DNA of 64,000 nucleotides from an uncultured Clostridia bacterium (GTDB lineage Bacteria > Bacillota > Clostridia > Oscillospirales > CAG-272), in the NCBI GenBank assembly GCA_948466345.1, contig CAOKAC010000003.1, positions 62,001 to 126,000 on the forward strand. Direction: 5' to 3'. Positions 15,860 through 25,558 of this stretch are shown here, one piece after another. Every line of letters begins with the position of its first letter. The stretch's first letter is position 1. The notes beneath the pieces are model-generated. The model ran no database searches. It saw only the letters and a program-made list of their open reading frames with translations, and was not told the origin of the DNA. The translations under genes were made by a program, and so were the position numbers.

Positions 15860-17941
15860 TCACACTTTTCCGATTACATAAATGGAAACCTTGAAATTTC
15901 CTGAGGAAATTGCGGCAGGTCGAGATAAATAAATCTTTCCAGGACTTGAGGTTGTGGCCCAAGCTCCTGAATTGCCACGCTCGACAAAAAAGGCGTAAGA
16001 ACTATTGTCTTGAACAATAGAAATATAGGGTATTTCGGCAAAAGTAAATGGGAACGCCGGTAGTGAAACCGCACCGCTTTCATATAACACTCCCCAAGCG
16101 ACATTGATTGCTGTAGTGAATGAATATTTTCCCCAGCACTCGGCTATACCGCTATGCCATTTTCGATATGTCCAAATCCCGCTGGTGCCTTTCGCTACCA
16201 CAAAATCCGCCACCGGCTGCCCGTCCAATCTCATGTTCCCGGCCACGTCCAGTGTAGCTTGAGGATTAGGTGTGTTGATTCCCACCTTCTTCTTCCGAAG
16301 CGCCACCAGCGGCGTACCCTGTGGGATAACATAATATAAATCGAGACTGGTGGTGGAGAACAGGCGATCTTGGATTTGCAAGTGAAAGTCATAGGACGAG
16401 TTCGCGTCCAAACTGCACAGCTCCAGATTGCTGAACGAAAACGAGGTGCCCGACCGGGTAGTAGAGCCTAAAATGCTGACATAACTGCTATAGCTGGTCT
16501 CGCTGGTTTTCTTGTACCGGTATCGCACATACTGGACGCTGTTCTTCTGCGTCCCTCCCACAGAAATGGCCGATATACTGCCACTAAAGCTCAACTGCAT
16601 TTCCGCCTCGATCTCATTCGTCCGTCGTAGAGTAAGCGAAGATATTCGTGGCTTGGAATAAACGATCACCGTCATGGATTTGCTTTGACTGGCTGTATAT
16701 CCACGGGAATCTGTAACGGTCAGCGTCACCGATACAGTCCCAGAGGAAGATACAGCGCCGACCGTAAGGGCGGTTCCGGTGGTGTTGGATACCGAAACGC
16801 CGTTGCAGGTGGCGGTATAGCTTACAATACTCGCACCGTTTCTCGCGTTAGCAGTTCCAGGCGTTACCGTCAGGGTGGAATATCCCTGCACCAAATATTG
16901 ATTGTTGCCTGTGATATTTGTAGTGGTGCTGTTGGTATCCGCATAAGTAAACGTCCCCAAGGTAGGGGCAGAGTTAGCGGAGGTAGTTTGTACTGTGGCG
17001 GTTTTGGAGGAGGTGCTGCCGACCTGCGTGGAACCGTTATAGGTCGTCACTACGAACGTCCCGGTAAAGGATTTGAGCGAGGCCATGCTATTCAGCAGCG
17101 TGGTACGTTGGCTGGCCGTGAGGGTAACACTCCGGGCGGCGGTTCCCGCCGACCACGATAGACCGGATATGGTGAGATAGGTGGTACTGCCGTTCTTTAT
17201 CGCCAGCGTGTAAGAATAGGCAGCGTTATACACCGTGGTATTGATAGAAACTGTCACCGTTGAATTATCTGCCGTCATTGTACTCACGCTGTTGACGGTT
17301 GCACCGCCCAATGTTTTCACCGTAGAGGAGCCGGAGGTGCCATACACCTGATTAGACTTCTTTCTGGCTCGCACCTTAACCGTATAGGAGGTGTTGGGAG
17401 AAAGCGAGGAAAGGGTCACGCTGGCGCTGGTTCCGGCGGTGGTGGAGAACTGCGTCCATGAACTGCCGTTGTTTGTGCTGTATTGCCAGATGTCTGCCGT
17501 AGCAGACGAGCTGGCGGAAATTTTGAAGCCGTAAGCAGTCACGCTGCTGGTGCTGAACGAAACGGTCGGCGCAGCGCGGTCGATATTCGTCAGGTTCATA
17601 GTGCCGCCGTATTCTTGCGCACCCGCATAATACACACGAGTGGAAAATCCAACGGCTATGCTTTTGGTGCCGTTACTGTCGTGCGCGACGGTGATGGAAC
17701 CGCTCGTGGAACCCTTGGCGGCGGGGAATTCCTTTGTGTCCCACGCTGTTCGTGCTTTGTAGTAAACCTGCGCACCGTTAATCGTGACGGTTGTCGGGCC
17801 GACAGTATAGTAATTCACGCTGCCACTGGTAGAGGTCAGCGTCCAGGTCAGCGTGGAGGTATTTGCCACGGTATTGACTGTTTCGATAACCGTAAGCTGC
17901 AGGTATCGCCCATCATAAGATGCACTTGTCCATGTAGCCAT
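15860..17941 (-). CDS. Siphovirus minor structural protein, DUF859 type with Fn3-like domain
   Basis: 693 residues, rich in Ser, Thr, Val and Gly with almost no charge clusters, as in tail fibre proteins. The N-terminal ~120 residues are a beta-sandwich typical of DUF859, residues ~125-215 a fibronectin III-like domain (NTSYTVKVRARK), and several beta repeats follow. A C-terminal domain (~590-693) includes GIWTYRKWHSGIAECWG, as in receptor-binding tips. It probably forms part of the fibre that contacts the host surface. Start supported by GGAGGAAC. Confidence 0.82.
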   Translation of the reverse strand: MATWTSASYDGRYLQLTVIETVNTVANTSTLTWTLTSTSGSVNYYTVGPTTVTINGAQVYYKARTAWDTKEFPAAKGSTSGSITVAHDSNGTKSIAVGFSTRVYYAGAQEYGGTMNLTNIDRAAPTVSFSTSSVTAYGFKISASSSATADIWQYSTNNGSSWTQFSTTAGTSASVTLSSLSPNTSYTVKVRARKKSNQVYGTSGSSTVKTLGGATVNSVSTMTADNSTVTVSINTTVYNAAYSYTLAIKNGSTTYLTISGLSWSAGTAARSVTLTASQRTTLLNSMASLKSFTGTFVVTTYNGSTQVGSTSSKTATVQTTSANSAPTLGTFTYADTNSTTTNITGNNQYLVQGYSTLTVTPGTANARNGASIVSYTATCNGVSVSNTTGTALTVGAVSSSGTVSVTLTVTDSRGYTASQSKSMTVIVYSKPRISSLTLRRTNEIEAEMQLSFSGSISAISVGGTQKNSVQYVRYRYKKTSETSYSSYVSILGSTTRSGTSFSFSNLELCSLDANSSYDFHLQIQDRLFSTTSLDLYYVIPQGTPLVALRKKKVGINTPNPQATLDVAGNMRLDGQPVADFVVAKGTSGIWTYRKWHSGIAECWGKYSFTTAINVAWGVLYESGAVSLPAFPFTFAEIPYISIVQDNSSYAFFVERGNSGAWATTSSPGKIYLSRPAAISSGNFKVSIYVIGKV

Positions 17942-17951
17942 TTGTTCCTCC

Positions 17952-19037
17952 TCAATCCAGAATGACGATATTTAGTCCCTGTGAAGCCGTTGGCATAGGA
18001 ACAAACTTGATTTTTCCCACCGTCAGCTCACCGTCCACCACCGTCTTTTTTGTTCGGGTTTCGTCCTTGTTTAAGGTGAAAATCACCTCATTGTTGTAGT
18101 AACCCGCAAACTGCGTGTTGGTAATGACCGTCCGCTGAGAGGAGGCGCTGTTTGATATCTGAATACCCCGACGGTCGATTTTGACCTCCGAGGTATAAAT
18201 CTCGTTGGGAGCGGGCGTCCACTTTCTCGGAATGCTGCCCTCGGTTAGCATAATATCCGAGAGATAAAGAGAAGCCTCGCGGGAATAGGCATAGACCTGA
18301 ATGGTGGGATCGGTTACGTCGGAAACTACCGCCGAGAAATCGCTCCAGCCAAAGGTGGTGCTTTGGCTAAACAGATATTTCTGCTTGTTGCCGTTATAAC
18401 GGACGAAAAAATACGCTGAATAGGAGGAAGTCTTTTTTGCCCGGATACTGACCGTATAGCTTCGCCCCGGCACTATACCGGTGATGGTTTGATATAAATA
18501 GCTATACGCTCCCAAAACAAAGCAGGAATCAGCGGATGTGTTGTTTTTCGTATCTGTAGAGCTATCCACCGTGACTGGGCCAACATATGTCCAGTCGTCG
18601 GTAATCCCGTTAAGCCCGGCAGAATTCTGCACATAGTTCATCCCGCCGATGTACTGCTCCTCCATTTGCAGGGTCAAACCGCCCACCGTCTGTTGAAGCT
18701 GGGAAATCTGGCTCTCTGCTTCCAGCACCCGTTCCTGTTCCTCGGCTAGTCCGCCGCTGATGGTTTCCACCGTTTCGGTTAGCGTACCCACATAGCTGTT
18801 GATCCCGTCGGCGGTCTTTTCTAGCTCGGACATTTTGGTAGTGTGGGTTTCCACCGTCCGCCGCAACTCCTCCAAATCGTTCTGCGGTATCCATGCCACA
18901 CCGTTCCATACCTTGGTTTCGGGCGGCGTGGCGGAAATATCCACCCAAAGCTGCCCGGTATAGGGGTCTTCCGGCGCAGTTTCGGAGGAAATCACGTCAT
19001 AGTCGGCAGTAATGGTAAATTGTGCAAGAGCCCGCAT
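17952..19037 (-). CDS. Phage tail protein with coiled coil and carbohydrate-binding-like domain
   Basis: 361 residues. The N-terminal part (TGQLWVDISATPPETKVW) is an attachment module often seen in clostridial phage tails. Residues ~55-130 form a coiled coil, ~130-265 a CBM4/9-like jelly roll (SYLYQTITGIVPGRSYTVSI), and the C-terminus is a fibre-like tail. A role in the baseplate or side fibre is inferred from its place between the tail-tip and DUF859 genes. Start preceded by AGGTGG. Confidence 0.75.
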   Translation of the reverse strand: MRALAQFTITADYDVISSETAPEDPYTGQLWVDISATPPETKVWNGVAWIPQNDLEELRRTVETHTTKMSELEKTADGINSYVGTLTETVETISGGLAEEQERVLEAESQISQLQQTVGGLTLQMEEQYIGGMNYVQNSAGLNGITDDWTYVGPVTVDSSTDTKNNTSADSCFVLGAYSYLYQTITGIVPGRSYTVSIRAKKTSSYSAYFFVRYNGNKQKYLFSQSTTFGWSDFSAVVSDVTDPTIQVYAYSREASLYLSDIMLTEGSIPRKWTPAPNEIYTSEVKIDRRGIQISNSASSQRTVITNTQFAGYYNNEVIFTLNKDETRTKKTVVDGELTVGKIKFVPMPTASQGLNIVILD

Positions 19038-19046
19038 ACTACCACC

Positions 19047-20126
19047 TCACAACACAACCGTCACCATAAAGGTGGCCTTGGTATCCACGTCCGCCGTACC
19101 GACCGACAGGGTTTTGCCCGTTTTGCTGCCGCTGGTTCCCCATGCCGTGTCTACCGCACCGTCCTTGTTGTACTTCATCCAAGTATAGGTGCCGGTGCCT
19201 GCCGCGTCGATTTCCACCCCGGCCTGATAGCAAACAGCGGTCAGCGTTGTGGAGCCTTGGCCATTCTTAAAAACATCTCCTCCGGTCGAGGTGATGATCA
19301 CCTGTATCGGATCGGAGTTATCAATAAAGGTCGCCACATCAGTAAACGAGGAGCCATAGGTATTCGAGGCAGTATCGGTATCCTTAGCAATGCATTTCAC
19401 TACTGCATAGCTGTCAACAGCAGAGGCAAACAGGGTTAGCGTACCGGTTGCGCAGCCGGTGTACTTGCCCGCCGTATCGGTGAGCTTACGCCAGCCGATT
19501 CCAAAGGTTGCGTCGTAGCCGGTGGAGCTTGTTCCGGTGACGGATGAATCCATCATGGCCCACGCATAGGTGACATTGGTGGAATCCACCGTGCTGCCGC
19601 GCCAAAGTTCTGCCTTTGCGGTCAGACTGGTAACTTCGGAGTTCTTGAAAACATTTCCTTGCGGCGTAGTAACCAGCAAATCCACAATACCGCCGCCATT
19701 GACGACACGGGAAAAGGAAATCGTCAGCGGGTGCGTAATGGAAAGCCCGGTGGACGGGTCTTTATAGGTAATCACGCAGCGGTAGTCGATACCGGGCAGC
19801 CCGGCCATCACATTCCCCGAAACCGTAAGAATATGGCTCTTTGTGCCGCTGAGAGCATAGGAGCCGGAGGTCGTGAGCGCCGTGGTGGAACTGCCGACGT
19901 ACCATTTCACCGACGTTACCTCCGCCGAGGTGATTTTGTCGGCGGTAGTGCCGATTACATACAGGCTGGGGGTCAGCACCAGCTTGGTGGCCGTCCAGTC
20001 GGGTGAATATGTGTTGTTATCCGGGTTAAACATCTGCGTTTTCGCCAGATTGCTGCTGATATATCCCGTCAGCGTCAATGCGTCGTTGTAGTCGATAATG
20101 GTAAACTGGCCCTGCGCCTTGCTCAT
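19047..20126 (-). CDS. Phage tail/baseplate protein with Ig-like repeats
   Basis: 359 residues from ATG 20126, chosen because AGGAGG lies just upstream; the frame is open further but without a ribosome site. It holds about three Ig-like beta domains. The motifs VTTPQGNVFKNSEVTSLTA and ITSTGGDVFKNGQGSTTLTA are copies of the same strand pair, also present at the C-terminus of the neighbouring tail-tip protein (ITSSHGNIFKNG). The protein probably extends the tail tip. Confidence 0.75.
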   Translation of the reverse strand: MSKAQGQFTIIDYNDALTLTGYISSNLAKTQMFNPDNNTYSPDWTATKLVLTPSLYVIGTTADKITSAEVTSVKWYVGSSTTALTTSGSYALSGTKSHILTVSGNVMAGLPGIDYRCVITYKDPSTGLSITHPLTISFSRVVNGGGIVDLLVTTPQGNVFKNSEVTSLTAKAELWRGSTVDSTNVTYAWAMMDSSVTGTSSTGYDATFGIGWRKLTDTAGKYTGCATGTLTLFASAVDSYAVVKCIAKDTDTASNTYGSSFTDVATFIDNSDPIQVIITSTGGDVFKNGQGSTTLTAVCYQAGVEIDAAGTGTYTWMKYNKDGAVDTAWGTSGSKTGKTLSVGTADVDTKATFMVTVVL

Positions 20127-20145
20127 GAAAAATTCCTCCTTCATA

Positions 20146-21966
20146 TCAGCCCAGCAGGCTGTTTCGCGTGGTGGTATCAATCAAATCACAGAAAAACGTG
20201 GCCTGTACAGCCACGTCCTCTTTCGTGATAACAACGGATTTCGTCCCGCCATAATGGGCGGCGTTCCAAAGCCGGTCGGATTCCCCGTCGTTCGATACCC
20301 GCGTCCAGATAAACTGATTGTCGTCGAGGGTGTCGGTGATGTTTTCATCCCATGAGAATACCGTTGCCGAAAGTGTAGTCTGGATATTGCCGTTTTTGAA
20401 GATGTTGCCATGGGACGAGGTGATAACCAGTCGGTACATCTTCTGTTCGTTGATCTCGTCGATCCGCTCGCTCACCTTTTCCACCGAAGCGGTGGTGGCA
20501 TAAGCCCGCAGCACCACCTCACCGGATTCCAAGTCCCAATACGAGGAGCCGTCTTGCGACTGGATCACCCCGGCCTTGATGATGTTCGCCACCAGCGAGC
20601 CGGAGGTGATGAAATCCGCCACAATATGCCCGTCGGCGGTGATGGCCGTTTCATAGGGGCCGTTGTATCCGTTCTTTGAAAAGCCCAGCCCCTCTACATT
20701 CCAGCGCCAGACATGGACAGCCTCGTCAATGGAGGGCGCGTCCAGTATCAGCAGCTCGTAGGGCTGGCCGGTATCGTCACCAGTATGCAGCACCACATAG
20801 CCGCCAGTTTGCCCGGTGATACGGTCGGTGGCATTGCGGATCGCCGAAGAAAGCAGCTTCGGGAAATGCCCCACGGTGGTTTTGACCTGCTCCACCGCAG
20901 CCTGCACACCGGAAAAGGCGGTAATCATGCTGGATTTTTCGCTGCCGAGGGAAATGCTGGTATACCGCTCCGCCAGCGTGTCGTACACCGTCTGAATCAC
21001 CTTGGCGTTGGCGGATACTCCCAGCAGCGCATGGCGTACCGTGACGGTATCACAGAGAGCCACCCGTTCCAGCAGCGCGGAATATTCCGGCTGCTTCCAG
21101 AGCGGCTGAAAACATATCTTTAACGTGGGAATGGTTGTTCCCAGCGGATTTGCCTGCAAATATTCCTCCGCCGCGTCCCGCAGCATGGCCGAGGTGATTT
21201 CCACACCGCTTTCAAAGCGGTCGGTGAAATCCTGAATCAGCACCTTGGTATGGGAAAGCTCGGTCTTGGCAATCGGCAGGGTTTCCTCCGGCAGCGTTAT
21301 CACCGTTTCTTCCCCCTCCGGCGGCATATATACCGCATAGGGAAGCAGGTGGGTGTAAATCGCGGAATTATCCTCGTCCTGTTCCAGCTCGGTGAGGTTC
21401 TTTCCGTACTCGATCACCACGCCGGTATCCCGGCCCCGGTGGGTGTGGAATTTGACCGTGAAGTTATCCCATTCAAATTCCCCGTGCCACTTGGAAAGCA
21501 TGGAACCCGCCGCGCCGCCAAGACAGGCGCGGACGCTCTGCGGCTGTATCACCGAGAAATCCTTTGCCTCGCTGTAATCCGTCCAGCCGGTAAACCGACT
21601 GTCACCGGCCAGTAGCTGATTTAAGAGCAGCGCCGGGGAACGGCCCGCTGTGCTGAACGGCAGCACCGGCACGTTGGCGAGGTCGTAGCTGATGTGCTGG
21701 CCGTAGACCGAAACCACGCCGTTCATGGGTTTGGTAATCCGGTAAATGCGGAACGCCTGTTCCGCACCGGTGTCGCCCGGCTTGGCCTTGATAATCCGCT
21801 CTTTGGAAATTTCACCATAATGCTGCCCGTCTACCGGATACCGCAGCAGACACTCAAACAGGCCGTTGCGCTCCTCGGTGACTTCGCAGGAAATGGTATC
21901 CACCAGCGAGCCGATTCCAAAGGTGGAAAAATCGGTGGTGTTTGCCGGATATAGAACCGGGATCAT
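20146..21966 (-). CDS. Tail tip protein (prophage endopeptidase tail family)
   Basis: 606 residues from ATG 21966, which overlaps the stop of the distal tail gene (ATGA) and follows GAGGTGG. The N-terminal ~370 residues match the Tal/gp18-type tail-tip family (VDTISCEVTEERNGLFECLL ... VYGQHISYDLANVPV), which caps the tail tube and may carry wall-degrading activity. The C-terminal part is fibre-like (AITADGHIVADFITSGSLVA) with a final Ig-like module shared with the next gene. Confidence 0.87.
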   Translation of the reverse strand: MIPVLYPANTTDFSTFGIGSLVDTISCEVTEERNGLFECLLRYPVDGQHYGEISKERIIKAKPGDTGAEQAFRIYRITKPMNGVVSVYGQHISYDLANVPVLPFSTAGRSPALLLNQLLAGDSRFTGWTDYSEAKDFSVIQPQSVRACLGGAAGSMLSKWHGEFEWDNFTVKFHTHRGRDTGVVIEYGKNLTELEQDEDNSAIYTHLLPYAVYMPPEGEETVITLPEETLPIAKTELSHTKVLIQDFTDRFESGVEITSAMLRDAAEEYLQANPLGTTIPTLKICFQPLWKQPEYSALLERVALCDTVTVRHALLGVSANAKVIQTVYDTLAERYTSISLGSEKSSMITAFSGVQAAVEQVKTTVGHFPKLLSSAIRNATDRITGQTGGYVVLHTGDDTGQPYELLILDAPSIDEAVHVWRWNVEGLGFSKNGYNGPYETAITADGHIVADFITSGSLVANIIKAGVIQSQDGSSYWDLESGEVVLRAYATTASVEKVSERIDEINEQKMYRLVITSSHGNIFKNGNIQTTLSATVFSWDENITDTLDDNQFIWTRVSNDGESDRLWNAAHYGGTKSVVITKEDVAVQATFFCDLIDTTTRNSLLG

Positions 21967-22694
21967 AGGCAACACCACCTCGGCGTGACGGTAAAACCGG
22001 TGATACCACCGGAAAAGGACAGCACATTGTCGCCGGGATACAGCAGTGGGAACCCGTTGCCGGTCACTGTATGGTTTTTAAGCTGGGTGGATTTATAGAA
22101 ATTCATCTGCTCGCTGTCCACCTCCACATAGCTGTCTATGTCGGAAAACGCCCATGTGTGGTTCTCTCCGGCGGCCTGCACCGTTAGCGCCCCGCTTCCG
22201 CTGCCATCAAGGCGGATATATGGTCGGCTGGCAAATGGGAACGGGTTGTGCAGTATATTGCCGGACGCTGCCAGCGCGACGCTTGCTTCGCCCTCCCGGC
22301 TGTACCGGAAGGGCTTGCAGGAGAATGTCACGGTAAACAGCCCCAAGCGGTTCAGCTGCTCCTCTATATCCAACCCCTCCTTGATAACCCCATAGCGGGT
22401 GAAATCCGGGTCGTAGGAATCGGTGATGGGATGATACCGATCCGGCTGTGTATACAGCCAGTCCTTGACCGCCCGGAGGGTATCGGCGAGGCTTTGCACG
22501 TTTCGCCGAGCCACAAAGACCGTATAGGAAACCGGCACGTTGGCAAAGCGGTTGTTCGGAATCAGCAGGTCGCCATTCCTGCCGGGAATTGCCTGAAAAG
22601 ACAGGTCAAAAGCCGGAGCGGAAAAGATGTTTTTGCTCTCAATATGTAGGCCGAAATCGGAGGATTTTAGGCCGTTATAGGTAAAAAAGCTCAC
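21963..22694 (-). CDS. Distal tail protein (Dit-like)
   Basis: 243 residues with the usual Dit opening (FTYNGLKSSDFGLHIESK and IPGRNGDLLIPNNRFANVPV). Dit forms the hub that joins the tail tube to the tip. GTG start overlaps the stop of the tape measure gene (GTGA). Its position between the tape measure and tail-tip genes is standard for siphoviruses. Confidence 0.9.
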   Translation of the reverse strand: MSFFTYNGLKSSDFGLHIESKNIFSAPAFDLSFQAIPGRNGDLLIPNNRFANVPVSYTVFVARRNVQSLADTLRAVKDWLYTQPDRYHPITDSYDPDFTRYGVIKEGLDIEEQLNRLGLFTVTFSCKPFRYSREGEASVALAASGNILHNPFPFASRPYIRLDGSGSGALTVQAAGENHTWAFSDIDSYVEVDSEQMNFYKSTQLKNHTVTGNGFPLLYPGDNVLSFSGGITGFTVTPRWCCL

Positions 22695-25306
22695 GCAAAT
22701 ACCATCCCTTTCCGCATGGCAAACTGGCTGGCCGTTTCCATGACCTCGTTGGTAAGCTGGCGAATATCCTCCGCACCGTAGTTGTTGAAGTTCGCGATAT
22801 TCAGCACAATCGAGAAACCGGAAGCTCCCGCCGCGCCGGACAGCGCCGAGGCCGCTGCTTTGTTGATACTGCCGTCCAGCGAGAAGTCGGTGGGCAGCGC
22901 GGTTTTCATATCCTTCGCCAGCCCGTTCATCACGTCGTCAATGTCCTCGCTCATGGACTCGGCGGCCTTGACCGCCTCGTCGCCGTTGTCGTGAATAGAA
23001 CCGGCAAGACCCTTGACAAGCATTTCACCGACCCATGCCATTTCCTGCGAGGGTGAATGAATGCCAAAGAAATCGCAGATGCCGTCCCATATGCCGGAAA
23101 TCCAGCCGGACACCTTATCCCACAACCACGAGGCAAGTCCGGTGATACCGTCCCATAAGCCCTTGACGATATTGCCGCCGATCTCCACGATTTTCCCCAT
23201 AAGCGAACCGAAGGCTTTGACGATCCCCGCAATAATCTGCGGAACCGCCTTGACGATTTCCACAATAATAGTGGGGAGATTTTCAATCAGGGACACGAAC
23301 AGCTCCACGCCCGCCATGATGATCTTGTCGAGATTTCCAAGCACACCGTCTACAATACCGGAGATAATTTTCGGGATCGCTTCGACAATCGTGACGATAA
23401 TCTGCGGTAGGGCTTGGATCAGCGATACCAGCAGCTTGATACCGGCTTCAATAATCTGTGGGATGGAGTCTAAAACCGCCGTGATAATCCCGTCGATAAT
23501 CTCCGGGATGGCCTCGACGATTGCTGTGATGATGTCTGGCAGCGCGTCCACCAGCGAGGTCAGAAGCTGAATACCGGCCTCAATAATCTGCGGGATAGAG
23601 TCCAGCAAAAAGGTAACAATGGATGTGATAATTTCCGGGAGCGCCTCAATAAGAACCGGCAGCGCGTCCAGCAGCCCCTGCGCCAGCCCCATAATGAGCT
23701 GTAGGGCTGCGTCCAGCAGCATGGGCAGGTTGTCGATCAGCGTTTGTGCTATCAAAACAACCGCTTCCACAATAGCGGGAATCAGGGTGGGTGCAGCCTG
23801 CGCTAAGCCCTGCACCAGTGTCGTTATCATCTGAACAGCCGCCGCGATAATCTGCGGCAGGTTTGCCAAGATACCTTGCACGAGGGTTAGAACAAGTTGC
23901 AGCGCCCCCTCGGTGATTTGTGGGAGAGCCTCCACCAGTCCGGTTAATATGGACAGCACAATCTGGCTGGCGGATTCCACAATCAGCGGCAGATTATCGA
24001 TAATGGCGGCGCCGATAGCGCCGACAATTTCCGAAATCAAATCCAGCAAATCCGGCACATATTCCATGATACTGTCGAGGGCCTTGGGAAGTATTTTTCC
24101 GATCACGTCGGAGATTTTCCCTATATCGCCGTTTGCGTCTTTCACGCCACTGGCAAACTCGCCCAGCAGGGATACGCCCTCTCCGGCAAGGTCGGTCAAT
24201 ACCGGAAGCAACACCGTGCCGAGGGCATTTTTCGCTGCCGTCGCGCCCACCGAAAGATATTGAAGCTGGTCGTCGAGAGCGCCATAGGCCGCCAGCATAT
24301 CGTCCCCGACAACATATCCGGCGGCCAGCGCTTCCTTGCCCAGCTCATTCATTCGGGCTGCGCCCGCTTCAATCAGCGGGTTCAGCTCCTGTGCGGATTT
24401 GCCGAGGATTTGCATAGCAAGCGCGTCCCGCTCGGTTTCGTTTTTCATCTTGCCGAGCGAGTCAATGACTTCCCAATACACGGTGTCGGAATCCCGAAGG
24501 CTGCCGTCGGCGTTAGTTACCTGAACGCCTAACTTTTCGTAGGCTTCCATCGAGAGCTTGGTGCCGTCCTGCACCGCCTTCATGGATTTAATCTGCTTCG
24601 CCATCGACTTGGTGAGCGTTTCGGTGGAAACGTCCACCAGCTCCGCCGCATACATATACTCTTGGAGCTTGTCGGTGGCAATGCCGGTCTGGGTGGCGAT
24701 AGTCAAAACGCCGTCGGCATAGGCGGCTCCCTCGCGTGACATATCCACAAGGGCCTTGCCCGCCGATACGGCAGCGGCGGATACCGCGACAAAGGCGGCG
24801 GTAATCAGGGCGGCGGCAGCCTTGCAGGCTTTACCGAGTCCGTCAAACTTGCGCCCTGCGTCGTCGCTCTGTTTTCCCGCCTCGTCGATCTCGTCCCCGA
24901 AGTCATCCGCCTGATCGGCAGCGTCGTCCAGCCCGTCCGCCGCCTGATCCAGCGCGTCGTTGTTGGCGGCCAGCTCTTTTTCCATGCCGTTCAGGGCGGC
25001 CTTGGCATTGTTGAGCTGGATTTGCCATGCCTGTGTGCGCCGGTCATTCTCCCCAAAAGAGGAAGCCGCGTTGGCGAGAGCCTGCTCCAAGGTGGCAATT
25101 TTGTCCTTCTGCGTGTCGATCTCTTTATTCAGGACGCGGTTCCGGGCGGCGAGCGCCTCCACAGAATTATCCTGTTTATCAAACTGGGAGGAAACCAGCT
25201 TCATTTCCGAACCCAGCACCTTGAAAGTCTGATTGATTTCCGAAAGTGCTTTCTTAAATTCCTTTTCGCCTTCGACGCCGATTTTCAGTCCAAAATTATC
25301 TGCCAC
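22691..25306 (-). CDS. Tail tape measure protein
   Basis: 871 residues. The N-terminal ~170 residues are a long coiled coil (VEALAARNRVLNKEIDTQKD), followed by a hydrophobic stretch (AAALITAAFVAVSAAAVSAG). A central region of hydrophobic, amphipathic repeats of about 37-40 residues follows (PQIIEAGIQLLTSLVDALPD, PQIIEAGIKLLVSLIQALPQ). The end is a small globular domain (GFSIVLNIANFNNYG). The length of such a protein sets the tail length. It is the largest tail gene and follows the frameshifted chaperone gene, as expected. Confidence 0.95.
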   Translation of the reverse strand: MADNFGLKIGVEGEKEFKKALSEINQTFKVLGSEMKLVSSQFDKQDNSVEALAARNRVLNKEIDTQKDKIATLEQALANAASSFGENDRRTQAWQIQLNNAKAALNGMEKELAANNDALDQAADGLDDAADQADDFGDEIDEAGKQSDDAGRKFDGLGKACKAAAALITAAFVAVSAAAVSAGKALVDMSREGAAYADGVLTIATQTGIATDKLQEYMYAAELVDVSTETLTKSMAKQIKSMKAVQDGTKLSMEAYEKLGVQVTNADGSLRDSDTVYWEVIDSLGKMKNETERDALAMQILGKSAQELNPLIEAGAARMNELGKEALAAGYVVGDDMLAAYGALDDQLQYLSVGATAAKNALGTVLLPVLTDLAGEGVSLLGEFASGVKDANGDIGKISDVIGKILPKALDSIMEYVPDLLDLISEIVGAIGAAIIDNLPLIVESASQIVLSILTGLVEALPQITEGALQLVLTLVQGILANLPQIIAAAVQMITTLVQGLAQAAPTLIPAIVEAVVLIAQTLIDNLPMLLDAALQLIMGLAQGLLDALPVLIEALPEIITSIVTFLLDSIPQIIEAGIQLLTSLVDALPDIITAIVEAIPEIIDGIITAVLDSIPQIIEAGIKLLVSLIQALPQIIVTIVEAIPKIISGIVDGVLGNLDKIIMAGVELFVSLIENLPTIIVEIVKAVPQIIAGIVKAFGSLMGKIVEIGGNIVKGLWDGITGLASWLWDKVSGWISGIWDGICDFFGIHSPSQEMAWVGEMLVKGLAGSIHDNGDEAVKAAESMSEDIDDVMNGLAKDMKTALPTDFSLDGSINKAAASALSGAAGASGFSIVLNIANFNNYGAEDIRQLTNEVMETASQFAMRKGMVFA
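23206..24016. repeat. Imperfect tandem repeats inside the tape measure gene
   Basis: About seven diverged units of ~110-120 bases. Related segments such as AATAATCTGTGGGATGGAGT (near 23448) and its near-copy around 23585 show the period. Loss or gain of a unit would change tail length. Confidence 0.7.
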
Positions 25307-25330
25307 AGCATACCGCCTCCCTTCGTGACT

Positions 25331-25558
25331 TTATACCCCGGACGGGATCACATCGTCGATGAAATACTCCCGCTTGGGACGTGCCAGTCCATGAAACTGC
25401 CTGTGGCACTCCCACAAATCCAGAAGATACCCGAAGGGCATGAGCCACGCCTCCTCCTCGGAGCGGCGCAGCGGAACCGTAGCGTAATAAATCAGCCGGG
25501 CAAACAATTCCTCGTCGCTTACCTTGGAGGCTGCTTCTGCCCGGCTGGCGCGTTTTTT
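25331..25558 (-). CDS. -1 frameshift extension of tail assembly chaperone (gpGT-like)
   Basis: From the AAAAAAC slippery heptamer (minus strand, 25552-25558) the -1 frame stays open to a TAA at 25331-25333. It encodes about 75 residues, including LFARLIYYATVPLRRSEEEA and MPFGYLLDLWECHRQFHGLA. This is the typical second half of siphovirus tail chaperones, so the full product would be about 198 residues. The part has no start codon or ribosome site of its own. The long and short forms together guide tube assembly around the tape measure. Confidence 0.8.
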   Translation of the reverse strand, partial: KKRASRAEAASKVSDEELFARLIYYATVPLRRSEEEAWLMPFGYLLDLWECHRQFHGLARPKREYFIDDVIPSGV

